From contig MNCI01035854.1 in assembly GCA_015680685.1 (NCBI GenBank), positions 38,647 through 69,283 on the forward strand: a DNA stretch of 30,637 bases. The letters are read 5' to 3'. The notes beneath the pieces are model-generated. The model was not told the origin of the DNA. It ran no database searches and saw nothing but the letters and a program-made list of their open reading frames with translations. Numbering within the stretch: position 1 is the first letter of the stretch; each line of letters opens with the position of its first letter. Made by a program: the position numbers and the translations under genes. This document shows, in pieces, positions 1 through 10,105 of this stretch. This DNA comes from Gnetum montanum (Eukaryota > Streptophyta > Gnetopsida > Gnetales > Gnetaceae).

Positions 1-39
1 TTCGTATGGTTGAGTGTAGGGGTACCTCGCCACTCATCA
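1..39 (+). mobile_element. 3' end of a family A LTR, plus orientation
   Basis: The last bases of this segment match the end of the A3 LTR (29778-29816) and, reverse-complemented, the outer end of the A2 LTRs at 11368 and 18788. It ends in CACTCATCA, the family A terminus. From base 40 the sequence aligns with the internal 3' region of A2 near 13634, so this LTR abuts A1 in the opposite orientation. It is probably a separate insertion, but its other end lies outside the window. Confidence 0.75.
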
Positions 40-229
40 CCAAACATTAGCAATCAATAGGAAAACAGTTCATACCATCATGAAGAACACTTATTAAATG
101 ACAAACTTGATAAGATGGATAACACACATACAAGAAATGAAAAAGTATAACGATGTTGTAAAACAAAAATGTGCAAAAAAAAAATGTGTAAAATAAAAAT
201 GTAAAAGAATTAAGGGCCCCGAATGATCA

Positions 230-1524
230 TCATAGGTGGCCATCTCCCCCATGACTGAATTGAATGGAGAGATCCGAAATAACAAGCGAGGTTGTCTGTT
301 ATCAGAGGTTTGATTTGCACTGGCTGTTCTTGGTTCACGAAAGGGTTTTGTTTGTTGCACATTGACCAGTAACCTCTTTTTCAAGCTTTCAGGCTTGTAT
401 ATTGTCATGGCTCCTGAGGGAAAATTCATATGAATAATATAGGACCCTTCCCATAATGTTTGAAATTTTGTACGTTGTGGTACATGCATGGGATTCCAAT
501 AAAGGACCTTGTCTCCTAGTCGGTACTTAACCCTTCGAATTCTTAAGTCATGACGGTGCTTGTTATGTGCCTCGTGCAACTCATTTGACGATAAAGCAAC
601 CAATCTATTCTCATCTAGCACATATAGAGTTTCCAATCTTTATTTTTGTGCTAGGTCAAGGTCAAGGTGAAGGTCACATGCCATGGATAGTGTACAGAGC
701 TCAGTCTATATTGGGAGCTTTGGAATTTTTCCGTATACTAACTCATATGGAGAGTAGCCTATAGGAAGTTTTCAAGTGGAGCAGTATGCCCAGAGAGTGT
801 CATTCAGTTTCATGCTCCATTCTCACCTAAATTTTCTAATTGTTCTCGTTAATATTCTCGTAATCTCCTGATTAGTGACCTCGGCTTGGCCATTAGCTTG
901 GGGGTGATAAGGTGTGGTCAATTTATGTTCAACCCTTAAGCGTTGCATCAACTTGCAAAATGTTGCACCTGTAAAATGTGTTCCATTATCAAAGATGAGT
1001 GCACGTGGCACACCAAACCTATTTACAATTTTTTGTTGTACAAATCGTGCATCCGTAGACGATGTGTAGTCTGTTATAGTAGCTACTTTAGCCCATTTGG
1101 TTAAATAGTCAACAACAACAATGATATAAGCTTTCCCATTGTACATTAGTGTAATGGGCCCCATAAAATCTATTCCCCAAATGTCGAAGGGTTCCAAAGG
1201 TTGAATCCATTGTTGCGGACCCTCCATTCTAGTAGTCATTCCACCATCACGTTGACAGTGCTCACAGGATTAGACAAATTGATGGGCATCCTGAAATAGC
1301 ATTGGCCAGTAGTATACTACAAGAAGGATCTTAATGGCCGTTTGTCTCCCTACATAGTGGCCCCCACAGGGACCCTCATGAGCATCCTGGAGAACTCTTA
1401 ATTGATCCTCATCGGGCACATACCATTGAACCAAGCCATCAGGATAGACTTTATTGAGTTGTCCCTTGATTTCCATGAAGTACTTGGTTTTGTGAAGAAA
1501 CTGTTGCTTCTTCCTAAAGTCCAA
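230..1524 (-). pseudogene. Integrase of A1 (zinc-binding, DDE core, C-terminal domain), broken
   Basis: Integrase inserts element cDNA into host DNA. Three parts are visible in order on the minus strand. 1524-1266 has the His residues of an HHCC finger, with its CEHC half just after an in-frame TAG near 1270. 1239-823 is the catalytic core with GIDFMGPI (first Asp), FDNGTHF (second Asp) and GQAEVTNQE (Glu). 636-230 is the C-terminal domain with RLGDKVLYW and a GAMTIYKPESL segment. The frame breaks between 823 and 636. Core and C-terminal domain resemble Athila integrases. The protein cannot be made in one piece from this copy. Confidence 0.85.
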
Positions 1525-1677
1525 CCCCTATGGTGTTTGTTGGGAAAGGAGATAAGTAAGAATGCTACTATACCAATTTGGTCCCATGGGTTAGTTATTC
1601 ACTACACCAGCAAAGAGCGTTTCGTCAGGAAAATGATCAGATATGGCATATTCATCCTCTTTGTTTTCCCAGCGCAA

Positions 1678-2105
1678 TCAAGATAAATGATTAGCAACTA
1701 CGTTCTCGGTGCCCTTTCGATCTACTATCATTAGATCGAACTCCTGAAGGATTACCAACCAACATATAATACGAGGGCTAACCGTTGGCTTGTTCATAAG
1801 GAACCTAATTGCACTATGATCTGTATGAATGTACACTTTGTATCCTAACACATAGTGCCTAAATTTGTCTAGTGCAAACACTACAACCATTAATTCCTTT
1901 TCTATAGTTGTGTAGTTGAGTTGTGCACCAGAAATACTCTTACTCGCATAGTGGATGTAATAAGAGCATTTTTGTTCATCTAACTATGTTAGTATAGCTC
2001 CTAAGGCATAATTAGATGCATCGATCATTATATGAAATGGCCTGGACTAGTTAGGGGCTTGTAGAATAGGGGTTTCCACAAGCCTTTGTTTTAGAGTTTG
2101 GAATG
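1678..2105 (-). pseudogene. RNase H domain of A1
   Basis: The RNase H domain removes RNA from the RNA:DNA hybrid during reverse transcription. The open part (1890-1678) encodes VVFALDKFRHYV, HTDHSAIRFL, an LQEFDL segment and GTENVVANHLS at its end, the usual gypsy RNase H landmarks. The upstream part (about 2105-1890) holds the first catalytic Asp region (ASNYALGA-like) but is interrupted by stops. It follows RT directly and precedes the integrase finger, as expected. The matching A2 domain is at 14228-14710. Confidence 0.8.
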
Positions 2106-2106
2106 C

Positions 2107-3283
2107 TTATTCACATTCCCTGGTCCATTCGAAGGATGCATCTTTTTTCGTTAATTCTACCAACGATTTGGCAATCTTGGGGAAGTTCTCAATGAATCTC
2201 CTATAGTAGCTAGTGTGTCCAAGGAATGATCGAATGTCTTTGATCGTTTCTAGTTGTCGAGTGATTCCTTGGATGACCTTAAATTTTTCCTGGTCTACCT
2301 CTATTCCTGATTGTGAAATCTTATGCCCCAGCACTACGCCCTCTTGAATCATCAAATGGCTTTTCTACCAGTTGAGCTTTAGGGCTTGATCAAAGCTTGT
2401 CCCATAAGTGGAGAAGTCGTCCATAAAGACTTCTATTTCGTTACCTATTTTCTGTTGAAATATGCTTAGAACTAATTGTTGAAACATGGAAGGGGCATTA
2501 CACAAGCCAAATGGAATTTGTTGATATGTAAACGTTCCCCAAGGACTAGTGAATGTTTTTTTGGCTTGGTCTTCTAGTGCAATCTGTATTTGGTTCTATC
2601 CACTATAACCATCCAAAAAACTGTAGTAGCAATGCCCCGCTATAGTGTCTAAGACCTAGTCAACAAATGGAAATGGGCAGTGATCCTTGAATGTTGCCAT
2701 ATTTAATAGCCTAAAATCTATGCATACCCTCCATTTGCCTCCTTTTTTAGGTACGATTACTAGAGGAATAACCTGTTCGCTATCAACAACGGGATAAATG
2801 AACCCAGCCTTGAGAAGTTGCTCTATTTCTTTTTTTCACTACTTGTTTCAACTTCGGGTTCAATTGCCTCTACAGTTGTTTTCGAGGCTTCATGGAGGGG
2901 TCCATGTAAATACTATGCTGGCATATCCTAGGATCTATTTCAGTTAATTTAGGGTATGACCAAGAAAAGGTTGTTGACCATTTGTTTATCACCTTCAGCA
3001 AACTCTCTTTTTGCTTGGGAGCAAGCTTTGCATTAATGATTATCGATTTTCTATTTTTAAGGGTCATGTATTCTATACCGATGGGCAATGGTTTTAAATC
3101 TAGGGGCTCTTGTTTAAATTCCTTAGGAATCTCTAACTTCCCCCAGTTAATGTTTTTAGAGTTAAGGGCTGGAAGTTGGCAACAAACTTGCTCAAGTGCG
3201 TCTATGCTTTCAACGTACGCACTAGTTATCCCCTCAGTCGGTTCCATGCATGTTATTGAGTTGTTCTCTTGATCATCCATCAA
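2107..3283 (-). pseudogene. Reverse transcriptase of A1, fragmented
   Basis: RT copies element RNA into DNA. The N-terminal segment (3283-2870) has the SWSYPKLTEIDPRICQH region and a KPRKQ end typical of the gypsy RT entry. The palm is not open, but the catalytic FMDDF box can be read at 2427-2413, so both catalytic Asp residues are intact there. The thumb/connection (2355-2107) encodes GVVLGHKISQSGIEVD and IRSFLGHTSYYRRFI. The gap between the open segments carries stops and frameshifts, so the gene is dead. The A2 counterpart lacks about 325 bp of this palm. Confidence 0.85.
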
Positions 3284-3379
3284 CCACTAGGTGTTTTCTT
3301 ATCGTGTGGATGCTGCATATAGGCACTTTTGTATGTTAATGTCTTGTGCACACCAATTGCATGTAGGCAATGTTAAAGT

Positions 3380-4204
3380 TCACATCACCCATGATTTCTG
3401 CACGTAATGGCACCCTGTGTCACTATATGCGATGCATGGAACTTTCTTCTTCTCAATCTTTCCAAAACTATTTTTCTTGGATATTTCTAGGGAAAGGTTA
3501 TAGATTCCTAGGCGTGCATCTATTGTACTCAGCCATGCCCTTCCCATTATTATTGGGAAGTCCCCTTTGTCATTGTTTAATTGGATCACTAGGAAATTAA
3601 CTAGGTATGAACAACCACCCACAATGATAACAATGTCCTCAACCTATCCCAAAGGAACAATGATGGACTAGTCAGCCAGCTCTAAGCAAATATTGCTCTT
3701 CTTGAGTGGAGGTAGGTTCCAGGTTTTATACAATTCTTCTGAAATTAAGTTGAATTCGGAGCCTGAGTCAAGAAGAGCCTTATGAGGTTCATTCCCAATG
3801 ACTTGGAGATAAATTAGGGGGCTTCTAGGATCAGAGAATTTCATGGGAAGGTGGCCTACGTTAATCCAGTCGGTAACGATATGTGCTAACATAACCATAT
3901 GCATTAGGCTCAATTTTTGGTTTGAAGGGGGTCTCGAAACCTTATTTGGTACAAAGGTATTGAGATTTTTGACAGCTTGTAAGGGTGAGGGCTTGGTTGG
4001 ATTGTTGGTTCTGAAGAAAGGTATTTTCGGCATCAGATTATCAGGACCAACTAAGAATTGAGGATTGGAAGCCCTCATGACATTGGGTTGTTGCGATTGA
4101 GTGGGAAATACCCTTGGCATTGTTGGAGCGGTTGGTGGTGAAGCTATCGACAGATGAGTGGCGGCTGGATTCGAAGAATGGTACGCGTGTGGTGTGTCTT
4201 CCAT
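3380..4204 (-). pseudogene. Gag-pol linker and aspartic protease of A1
   Basis: The retropepsin-like protease processes Gag-Pol. The frame 4204-3668 begins with a Pro/Ser/Asn-rich linker and ends with a protease flap entry. Its active-site stretch is ALLDSGSEFNLIS, a DSG triad where the A2 copy has DLG. The second half (3622-3380) has GDFPIIMGRAWL, the usual hydrophobic-Gly motif, in another frame, so the domain is frameshifted near 3640-3668. RT follows after a short break. Confidence 0.8.
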
Positions 4205-4429
4205 AGGAGAAGGAGTTCTAAAATACTCCCAAACTTGCTAGTGATGTTGTGGGGTTGCGTGACCCATAGAGTCACTTGGAGAAACTGGCTGCTGCATGTA
4301 ATAGCCATACGGGTCTGGTTGCTGGTAAGGGTACTATTGTCTAGGCGGTGGCATCCCCCATGACTGTGGGTGTTGCCACTGCTAACGTTACTCGATAGGT
4401 TGTGGCGGAGTTCCACTTGGATAATATGT

Positions 4430-6089
4430 TAATAGTTGGTGGAACTGCCTTGGGTTACCTTGGGGATAAGGTAACCTTTGGGGTGCCTACTGTCTACTAA
4501 GTCGTAGGTTGAGTGCATACACCCCAGACTCTTGTAGATGTGAGATTATTGAGCAACATCCCTTAGGATGGTCATATTGGCAGATCTCACATCCACAGTC
4601 ATTGTCTGTGTCCGAATCCATAACCTCATCGGTGATAGTCATTTTTCCCTTACCCTTGTCACGTGCATGGACTGAATCTCTCCACTTTTTCTTACCATGG
4701 TCACTACTTCGTTCCTTCTTAGACTCCAACTTTTTCTACAATTTTTAGGACTGTTTCAATTTTACTATCTAAGGAGCTCCATATTTCATCTACCTTAGCC
4801 AATACTTCCGTTGTTAGCTTTTGAAGCAGCAAGGTTTTTCTATTCACCAACTCTTCGAGTGGTGACTCATCCTCTTCCTCATAGAATATTACTCCCCTCT
4901 TTCAGAGGGAAGGATCACGATTATACTCTTTCACGCTTTCTCTTTTCCGTAGCTCCCCTTCTTCTTTAGCTACTTGCTCCAACAATTGATGAATTTCATG
5001 GGATCTAAGTTCAGATAGTCTTCCTTGGGCATATGTCCCAAGGGTTCTCCTAGTCTCGTTTCTTAGCCCATCTACGAGGTGGCGGAGTTGATCCTGTTGT
5101 GTGTAACCATGGCCCGGGCAATGATGTAGCAATGCATAATATTAGCCCATGGCAGCATCCAAGGGTTCGTAATAACCCTGCTTCCATCCTTGGATCTTCT
5201 TAAGCAAGTTGAACACTCTGGAGTACATTTGGTATTTATCATTGAAAAACTCTAACATCGTACTCCATCTCCTAATGGTTTTCGGCTCTAAGGACTAGTA
5301 CCAACTCTCTGCTTCTTTTATGAGTGTCCTAGGGAACAATTTTAACTTTTTTCACTTATTCTCAATATTCTGCAGGTTGCAGGCATCGTGGAATGCGTAT
5401 AAATGGTTTTGCAGATTAGCGTTGTATCCCCCTTCGAAGCGTGGGATATTATTCATATCTAATCTCTTGATCCGGCTATCTTTTGGATGCCTTGTAGGTA
5501 TTCTAACTACCTCCGTAATATCTAACATGCTTTGGGTGGCAAGTAGGGGTTCATCATGATCATATCTTTCATGATGTCTATGATGCCTACGTTGTTCCCT
5601 ACTTTTCCTTCTTTCATGTCTTGACTCTCTAGAATGTCCTTGTCCTCTCTCTCGACTCTCTCATCAAGGTCTCTCATTTTTCTTACCCCTATTCTCACCG
5701 TTATGCTCTTTGTGATTGTGTCCTGATGTGGAAGGAGAGGGTAAATGATGTGATGAAGGGAAAGAAGAAGGAGAACCATCACCATGACGATGTTTCTTAC
5801 CTTCTCTTCTGTGGCTACAACCCTGATCGTGATGACGATCCGAGTGCCTATCCTTGTCATGTGTTTTTGTTCCCTCGGTGAACACTTGGTGTTCATGGGG
5901 ATCAGAACTAGGGTTGTGTATTGTGGAGCACAGGTTCTGATACCCTGCCTCCACACTATTTTTAGGAGGGGGAACATCATCTTGTGGAGAACCTATTAAG
6001 ATAGGTTCACCACCCTTAACTTCTCTTATGACAGGCGAAGCATTACGGGGGCCTTTGCCCTTCAACGATGTGTACGATTCTCCTGCCAC
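4430..6089 (-). pseudogene. Gag of A1, N-terminally truncated and frameshifted
   Basis: Gag forms the virus-like particle. The minus strand starts in mid-gene at 6089, in the conserved YTSLKGKG stretch seen whole in A2 and A3. There follows a very basic His/Arg/Ser-rich tract (5870-5690) and a Retrotrans_gag-like region near 5450-4900. At 4729-4487 is a Lys-rich segment with a CEICQYDHPKGCC knuckle-like cluster. Frames change several times. About 130 N-terminal codons are missing through the deletion that joined gag to the LTR. The start given is the junction, not a true initiation codon. Confidence 0.75.
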
Positions 6090-6384
6090 AGTTCATCTTT
6101 ATTTCTGTAGAAAAACTTATGTTCAGGTACAATATTTGCTTGAATAAAGATCCGTTCACTTTGGAGCTCCTACTACAGGCACATGGAAATTATTCTATCT
6201 CTGGAGAGGTAAAACTGCCAGAGTTTCGCTAAGGGTCTAGATCTAGATGGAGAAACAAGGGAGAGTTTCTTCTTATTTATAGAAATCGTGGTAGACTGTG
6301 ATATCGCGTACGCAATATTGCAGGGAACGATGTGATATCACGGGGGATGCAATATCGTGGCCCATGCGATATCACGTCCCATCA
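6090..6384 (-). mobile_element. Truncated LTR of A1 (U3 and promoter end)
   Basis: The segment matches the first part of the A3 LTR (29006-29300) on the opposite strand: the GCTAAGGGTCTAGATCTAGA stretch, the box read on minus as CTATAAATAAG near 6275, and the palindrome array at 6295-6384. It ends at 6384 in CCCATCA, the inverted TGATGGG terminus. Some 540 bp of the other LTR end are missing. Confidence 0.8.
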
Positions 6385-6828
6385 AGTTATCAAAATAGAT
6401 GGAGCTAGGCAAGATGCATGCAAGGCAGGCTATAGCTGGAGTCATCCAAATGTAGCGCATGCACATCTGTTACTACTAGTTGGGGCAAAGTAGACAAAAG
6501 ATAGAGCTGGCAATTACTAAGAATGGATTACGTGCATACTCTGTGTTGGATATGCAAGTAATAGATTTGTAGTGCCAGTTACGGGAGTGTATTGGCAAGG
6601 TTGGGTGTGCTCGCACCTATAAATACAAGAGGTGTTGCTCACATTCGGGGCACCTCCTGTACATGTTATATTATTCCTTTATATATGAGTAAAGGTTGGG
6701 ATTTTTCCCATAATCGTGTGCCTCCTATGTTTGAGCATTGTTGGGCATCGTTGTGAGTAGCTAGCTAAGTTGTTCACTTAGCACTATCACCTAGTAAAAA
6801 ATTTTCTGCTAAGACTCACCTGGTGACA
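6385..6828 (+). mobile_element. 5' LTR of the chromovirus, 5'-truncated
   Basis: It aligns base for base with 9291-9734 and ends in GGTGACA just before the primer site. A TATA box (TATAAATA) lies at 6618-6625. The missing first 150 bp should lie beyond the left end of A1, outside the window. Confidence 0.88.
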
Positions 6829-6830
6829 AT

Positions 6831-6842
6831 TGGTATCAAAGT
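6831..6842 (+). promoter_or_regulatory. Primer binding site, initiator tRNA-Met type
   Basis: TGGTATCAAAGT lies two bases after the LTR end. It matches the common plant site TGGTATCAGAGC except at G-to-A and the last base. Minus-strand DNA synthesis would start here. Confidence 0.85.
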
Positions 6843-6852
6843 GAAGGTTGTC

Positions 6853-7863
6853 ATGATAGAGGACCTTGCTAAGTGTGTGGCTATCCTGGAAGCATTAATT
6901 AGAGCCCCAACTCCTAATGCTCAATCCCTTGTAGACCAGCTGGTGCTACACCATAGGAAAATTAATGATCTGCATCAACTCAATCATCTGGTGTAGGGCG
7001 AACTTGCATCTCATGTAGGCAAGATTGAGGGCATAAAGGTACATCTCTCATCCCTTGAGGATGACATCGCATTGCTCAAGAAGATCATTGTAGGATCTTC
7101 ACATGGGGGCGAGAACCCAAATAACTCTAAACTAAAAGTGTCGAAGCCAAAACAATTTGAAGGAAGTCAGAATGCTAGGGAACTAGAAAACGTCCTTTAG
7201 GACATGGAGCAATACTTTTGTGCTGCTCGTGTTCCTGAGGATTAGAGGGTAACAATAACCAGCATGTATCTCATTGGAGATGCAAAGCTCTGGTGGAGGA
7301 TGTGGCTAGAGGATGATGTGAGTGTCGGCTGCCCTTAAATCACAACATGGGAGGCACTGAGAAAGGAGTTGAAGAATCAGTTCCTTCCTCTGAATGTAGC
7401 ATGGGTAGCACGAGAATCCCTAAGGAATCTAAAACACATCACTACCTTGCATGATTACATGAAGGAATTTAGTTCCTTGATATTAGACATTAAGAATATG
7501 TCTGAAGAGGACAAGCTATTTAACTTTCTTTCAGGGTTGCAACCATGGGCTTAGGCTGAGTTGAGAAGGTGGAACATGAAAGATCTACCAATGTCCATAG
7601 CTGCTGCAGATGGCTTGGTCAACTATAAGCGGGGCAATTTTGGATCCTATTCAGAGCAAAAGAAGCCCTAGGAAGAGGGCAAGAAGGGAGAAAAGCAATG
7701 TTGAGGTCCTAAAGATAAGAAGAAGGAGGGGGAGTCCTCTAAAACCAAGGGAGATGGAGCCTCCCAAGGTAAGAAATTTTGATTTGGTTACTTTATGTGT
7801 GACAGACCACATAGGGCTCGTGACTGTCCATCAAGAGAGAAGCTCATGATTCTTAGACTTTAG
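6853..7863 (+). pseudogene. Gag of the chromovirus: one frame with nine premature stops
   Basis: From the ATG at 6853 the frame runs about 336 codons with no frameshift. It is cut by nine in-frame stops: TAG at 6994, 7198, 7243, 7552, 7669 and 7861, TAA at 7336, and TGA at 7702 and 7780. The Retrotrans_gag core is clear: SKPKQFEGSQNARELE, an AKLWWR segment, then LKNQFLPLN and ESLRNLKHITTLHDYMKEF. A Lys-rich stretch precedes a zinc knuckle near 7787-7830 (YFMCDRPHRARDCP), in which the first Cys is Tyr. Nearly all stops are explained by one C-to-T or G-to-A change. Protein function is lost. Confidence 0.88.
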
Positions 7864-7952
7864 GAGGAAGCTGAGGGAGAGGCTAGTAACATGAACCTAA
7901 GGTGTAACCATTACAGTTGCTAAACATCCTTACGTGCCAGAAACCTAGCCCA

Positions 7953-9115
7953 CCTAATGAGCTGATGTTCATAGAGGTCTTCCTCAATAGATAGAAGGTG
8001 ACAGCAATGTTGGATATGGGAGCAACAAACAACTTTTCATCCTAGTAGTTGGTGGAGGAACTTGTCTTGACCGTCACCAAGAACCAGAGCAAGTTGAAGT
8101 TAGTGAACTCGGGGGTACAACCAGTGCATGGTGTGATCTTCTCTCCTCTTAGAGTTGGCCTCTGGGAGGACAATTGTAACTTTATGTTCATTTATTTAGA
8201 TAACTTTGAATTGACTTTGGGGATTGAATTCTTTGTAATGGTGAAAGCTTTAGTGGCACCACACTTGGGGGGAATGCTGATTGCTTATGAAAGGCAACCC
8301 AACTTCATCTCTATCAAATGTAAAGAGCTTAAACCGATGCTCCAGTTGGTGGCTCAAACAAATGTGGGGGTAAAAAGGGGTAAAGACACTATGCTAGTTT
8401 CCTTGGTGGAAATCAAGGAGAACCAGATAGTGGAAGTACCTAATTGTGTGGGGAATCTGCTAATGGAATTTGCAAACATGATGCCACCAGATCTATCCAA
8501 GGTCTTACCACCTAGAAGGAAGGTAGACCATCAGATAGAGCTGGAACTAGGGGTAAGACCCCCTACAAGTGTTCCATATCGTATGTCCCCAATGGAGCAA
8601 GCTCAGGATAGCTTAGCCAAGGCACAGAGGTGCATTAAGAAGTATGCCAATCAAAATTGGAGGGCAGTCGAGTTCAATGAAAGGGATAAGGTCTTGTTAA
8701 AACTTACTCCCCAAATATGGAAGAAGGTCATTAATACAAGGTAGAACAAAGGCCTTCTCTAAAAGTACAATGGACTGTTTGAGGTTGTAACGCTGGTAAG
8801 CAATTTGGCCTATTAATTGAAACTTCTGGAGCAGATGAAACTCAATTCAACATTTCATGTGAGCTTCCTCAAATCCTTTTATGAGGATGTGATGAGATAA
8901 CAAGTCAGGAGAGCCCCTCCTAGTGTTAAAAAGGAATTTTGAAGAATGGATAAGAGGATTCTTAGCCATTGGACCGAAGGTGCTAGTCAAAAGAATTGGT
9001 GCATCAACTACTTAGTCTAGTGGAAGGGATGTAGTGAAGAGGATGTCAAATGGGAATGTGACATTACCTTATGGTAGTTCGAGGACTTAATCAAGCTATA
9101 CTTCAACAAGAACAT
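7953..9115 (+). pseudogene. Fused pol remnant: protease joined to integrase C-terminus
   Basis: One frame runs from a protease start (PNELMFIEVF, then AMLDMGATNNF, where DMG replaces the usual DTG) through the spacer before RT, ending in SVPYRMSPME near 8598. The next residues (QAQDSLAKAQ, then KYANQNWRAVEFNERDKVLL) belong to the integrase C-terminal region, so some 2.5 kb of RT, RNase H and integrase core is gone. The join keeps the frame, giving an uninterrupted stretch at 8049-8744. Later stops at 8742 and beyond break the C-terminal part. Size of the loss is inferred from the usual element length. Confidence 0.8.
8940..9105 (+). pseudogene. Chromodomain at the integrase C-terminus
   Basis: The segment reads RILSHWTEGASQKNWCINYL, then WKGCSEEDVKWE and a TLW..FEDLIKLY end, which is the plant chromovirus chromodomain pattern with its aromatic and WKG residues. 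It would direct integration to chromatin. Two TAG codons interrupt it, one before WKG (Gln-like position) and one after TLW. Confidence 0.85.
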
Positions 9116-9126
9116 CAGACTCATCC

Positions 9127-9140
9127 GTTGGGGGTGGGTT
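9127..9140 (+). promoter_or_regulatory. Polypurine tract of the chromovirus
   Basis: A G-rich run, GTTGGGGGTGGGTT, lies directly before the 3' LTR and would prime plus-strand DNA synthesis. Confidence 0.7.
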
Positions 9141-9734
9141 TGTGATGACCTCTTGAGCTACTGATACTAAGGCTTGCATACAGGCTGGTGCGAGTTACGA
9201 TTGATCCACACCTTAGGTGTGGAAAGACATTTTTTGGCTACGAATAACATGAATTGGTTGGCATGCATAGCAAGTGGTCTAGGTAATTGGAGTTACCAAA
9301 ATAGACGAAGCTAGACGAGATGCATGCAAGGAAGGCTACAGCTGGAGTCATCTTGATGCAGTGCATGCACATATGTTACTGCTAGTTGGGGTGAAGCGAA
9401 CGTAAGATAGAGCTAGAAATTACTAAGAATGGGTTACGTGCATACTTCTTGTTGGATATGCAAGTAACGGATTTGTAGCGCTAGTTACGGGAGTGTACTG
9501 GCAAGGTCGGGTGCACCCACACCTATAAATACAAAAGGTGTTGCTCACATTTGGGGCACCTCATGTACGTGTTGTATTATTCCTTTGTATATGAGTAAAG
9601 GTTGGGAGTTTTTCCATAATCATGTGTCTCCTATGCTTGAGCATCACTAGGCATTGCTGTGAGTAGCTGGCTAAGTTGTTCACTTAGCGCTATCACTTGG
9701 TGAAAAAGTTTCTGCTAAGACCCACCTAGTGACA
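9141..9734 (+). mobile_element. 3' LTR of the chromovirus, full length
   Basis: It is 594 bp, begins TGTGATGACC and ends AGTGACA, with a TATA box at 9524-9531. Bases 9291-9734 align with the 5' LTR. The AGTTA at 9291-9295 is the uninterrupted target at which A1 inserted in the other LTR. Confidence 0.85.
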
Positions 9735-10105
9735 TTATGTATAGTCTATTTTTTGTAGCTTCATAGTATGCATTGCTTGTTTGTGCACTAGATGAATTTA
9801 ATTCTCTTGAGAATAACATATTTGTAAGTTGTGGAGATCAAGAGCCCTTGAAGATGAGTTACATGTGTTTCTTGCTTGTGGTATGACTATCCATTTAAGA
9901 CAACATTATCTCTCTTATGGTATGAGTTACAAAACTTGTACAATTTGTTTTTGGTGTCTCCATTAGTGCTTGGTCAATTTGTAGAGTCTTTCTTTATCTT
10001 TCATGAAAATGAAATGTGTCCAATAGATCCTATACGCCTTTGGATGTAATAAAGCTTCATTTCATTTCATTTTAAAATAATATTTATATTATGATACATG
10101 TTATT
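9735..10105. other. Unassigned AT-rich sequence
   Basis: No gene is seen. The last part (10035-10075) has AATAAAGCTTCATTTCATTTCA, resembling the 3' end of an old transcript or retroelement, but no element can be named. Confidence 0.4.

Larger units (their letters stand above)
40..6384 (-). mobile_element. Degenerate Athila/Tat-like Ty3/gypsy element A1
   Basis: Read on the minus strand, the order is LTR remnant, gag, aspartic protease, RT, RNase H, integrase, which is the Ty3/gypsy order. RT has the FMDDF form and RNase H the VFALDKFRHYV/TDHSAIRFL form, both typical of plant Athila/Tat elements. All genes carry stops or frameshifts. The right LTR ends at 6384 in CCCATCA, and the next five bases (AGTTA, 6385-6389) are a candidate target-site duplication inside the chromovirus LTR. 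The left side is cut at 39/40 by a plus-oriented LTR. A deletion at about 6089/6090 fuses LTR to gag and removed the primer site. Lineage rests on motif resemblance only. Confidence 0.85.
6385..9734 (+). mobile_element. Chromovirus-type Ty3/gypsy element with large internal deletion
   Basis: Two direct repeats (6385-6828 and 9141-9734) bracket a tRNA-Met primer site, gag with a zinc knuckle, a protease remnant, an integrase C-terminus and a chromodomain, then a G-rich polypurine tract. The presence of a chromodomain places it among chromoviruses. RT, RNase H and the integrase core are absent. The 5' LTR lacks its first 150 bp because A1 inserted there. By eye the two LTRs differ at roughly one base in eight, so the insertion is old. 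Confidence 0.88.

Noticed and set aside
94-230. Hydrophobic tail downstream of the A1 integrase frame that looks like a membrane anchor
   Set aside because: It is a reading of the A-rich 3' region (repeated AAAACAAAAATGTG) on the other strand. A2 has similar A-rich noncoding sequence without an open frame. Not evidence for an env protein.
3843-4363. Plus-strand frames opposite the A1 protease and gag linker
   Set aside because: Antisense shadows. The minus strand has the recognisable protease motif.
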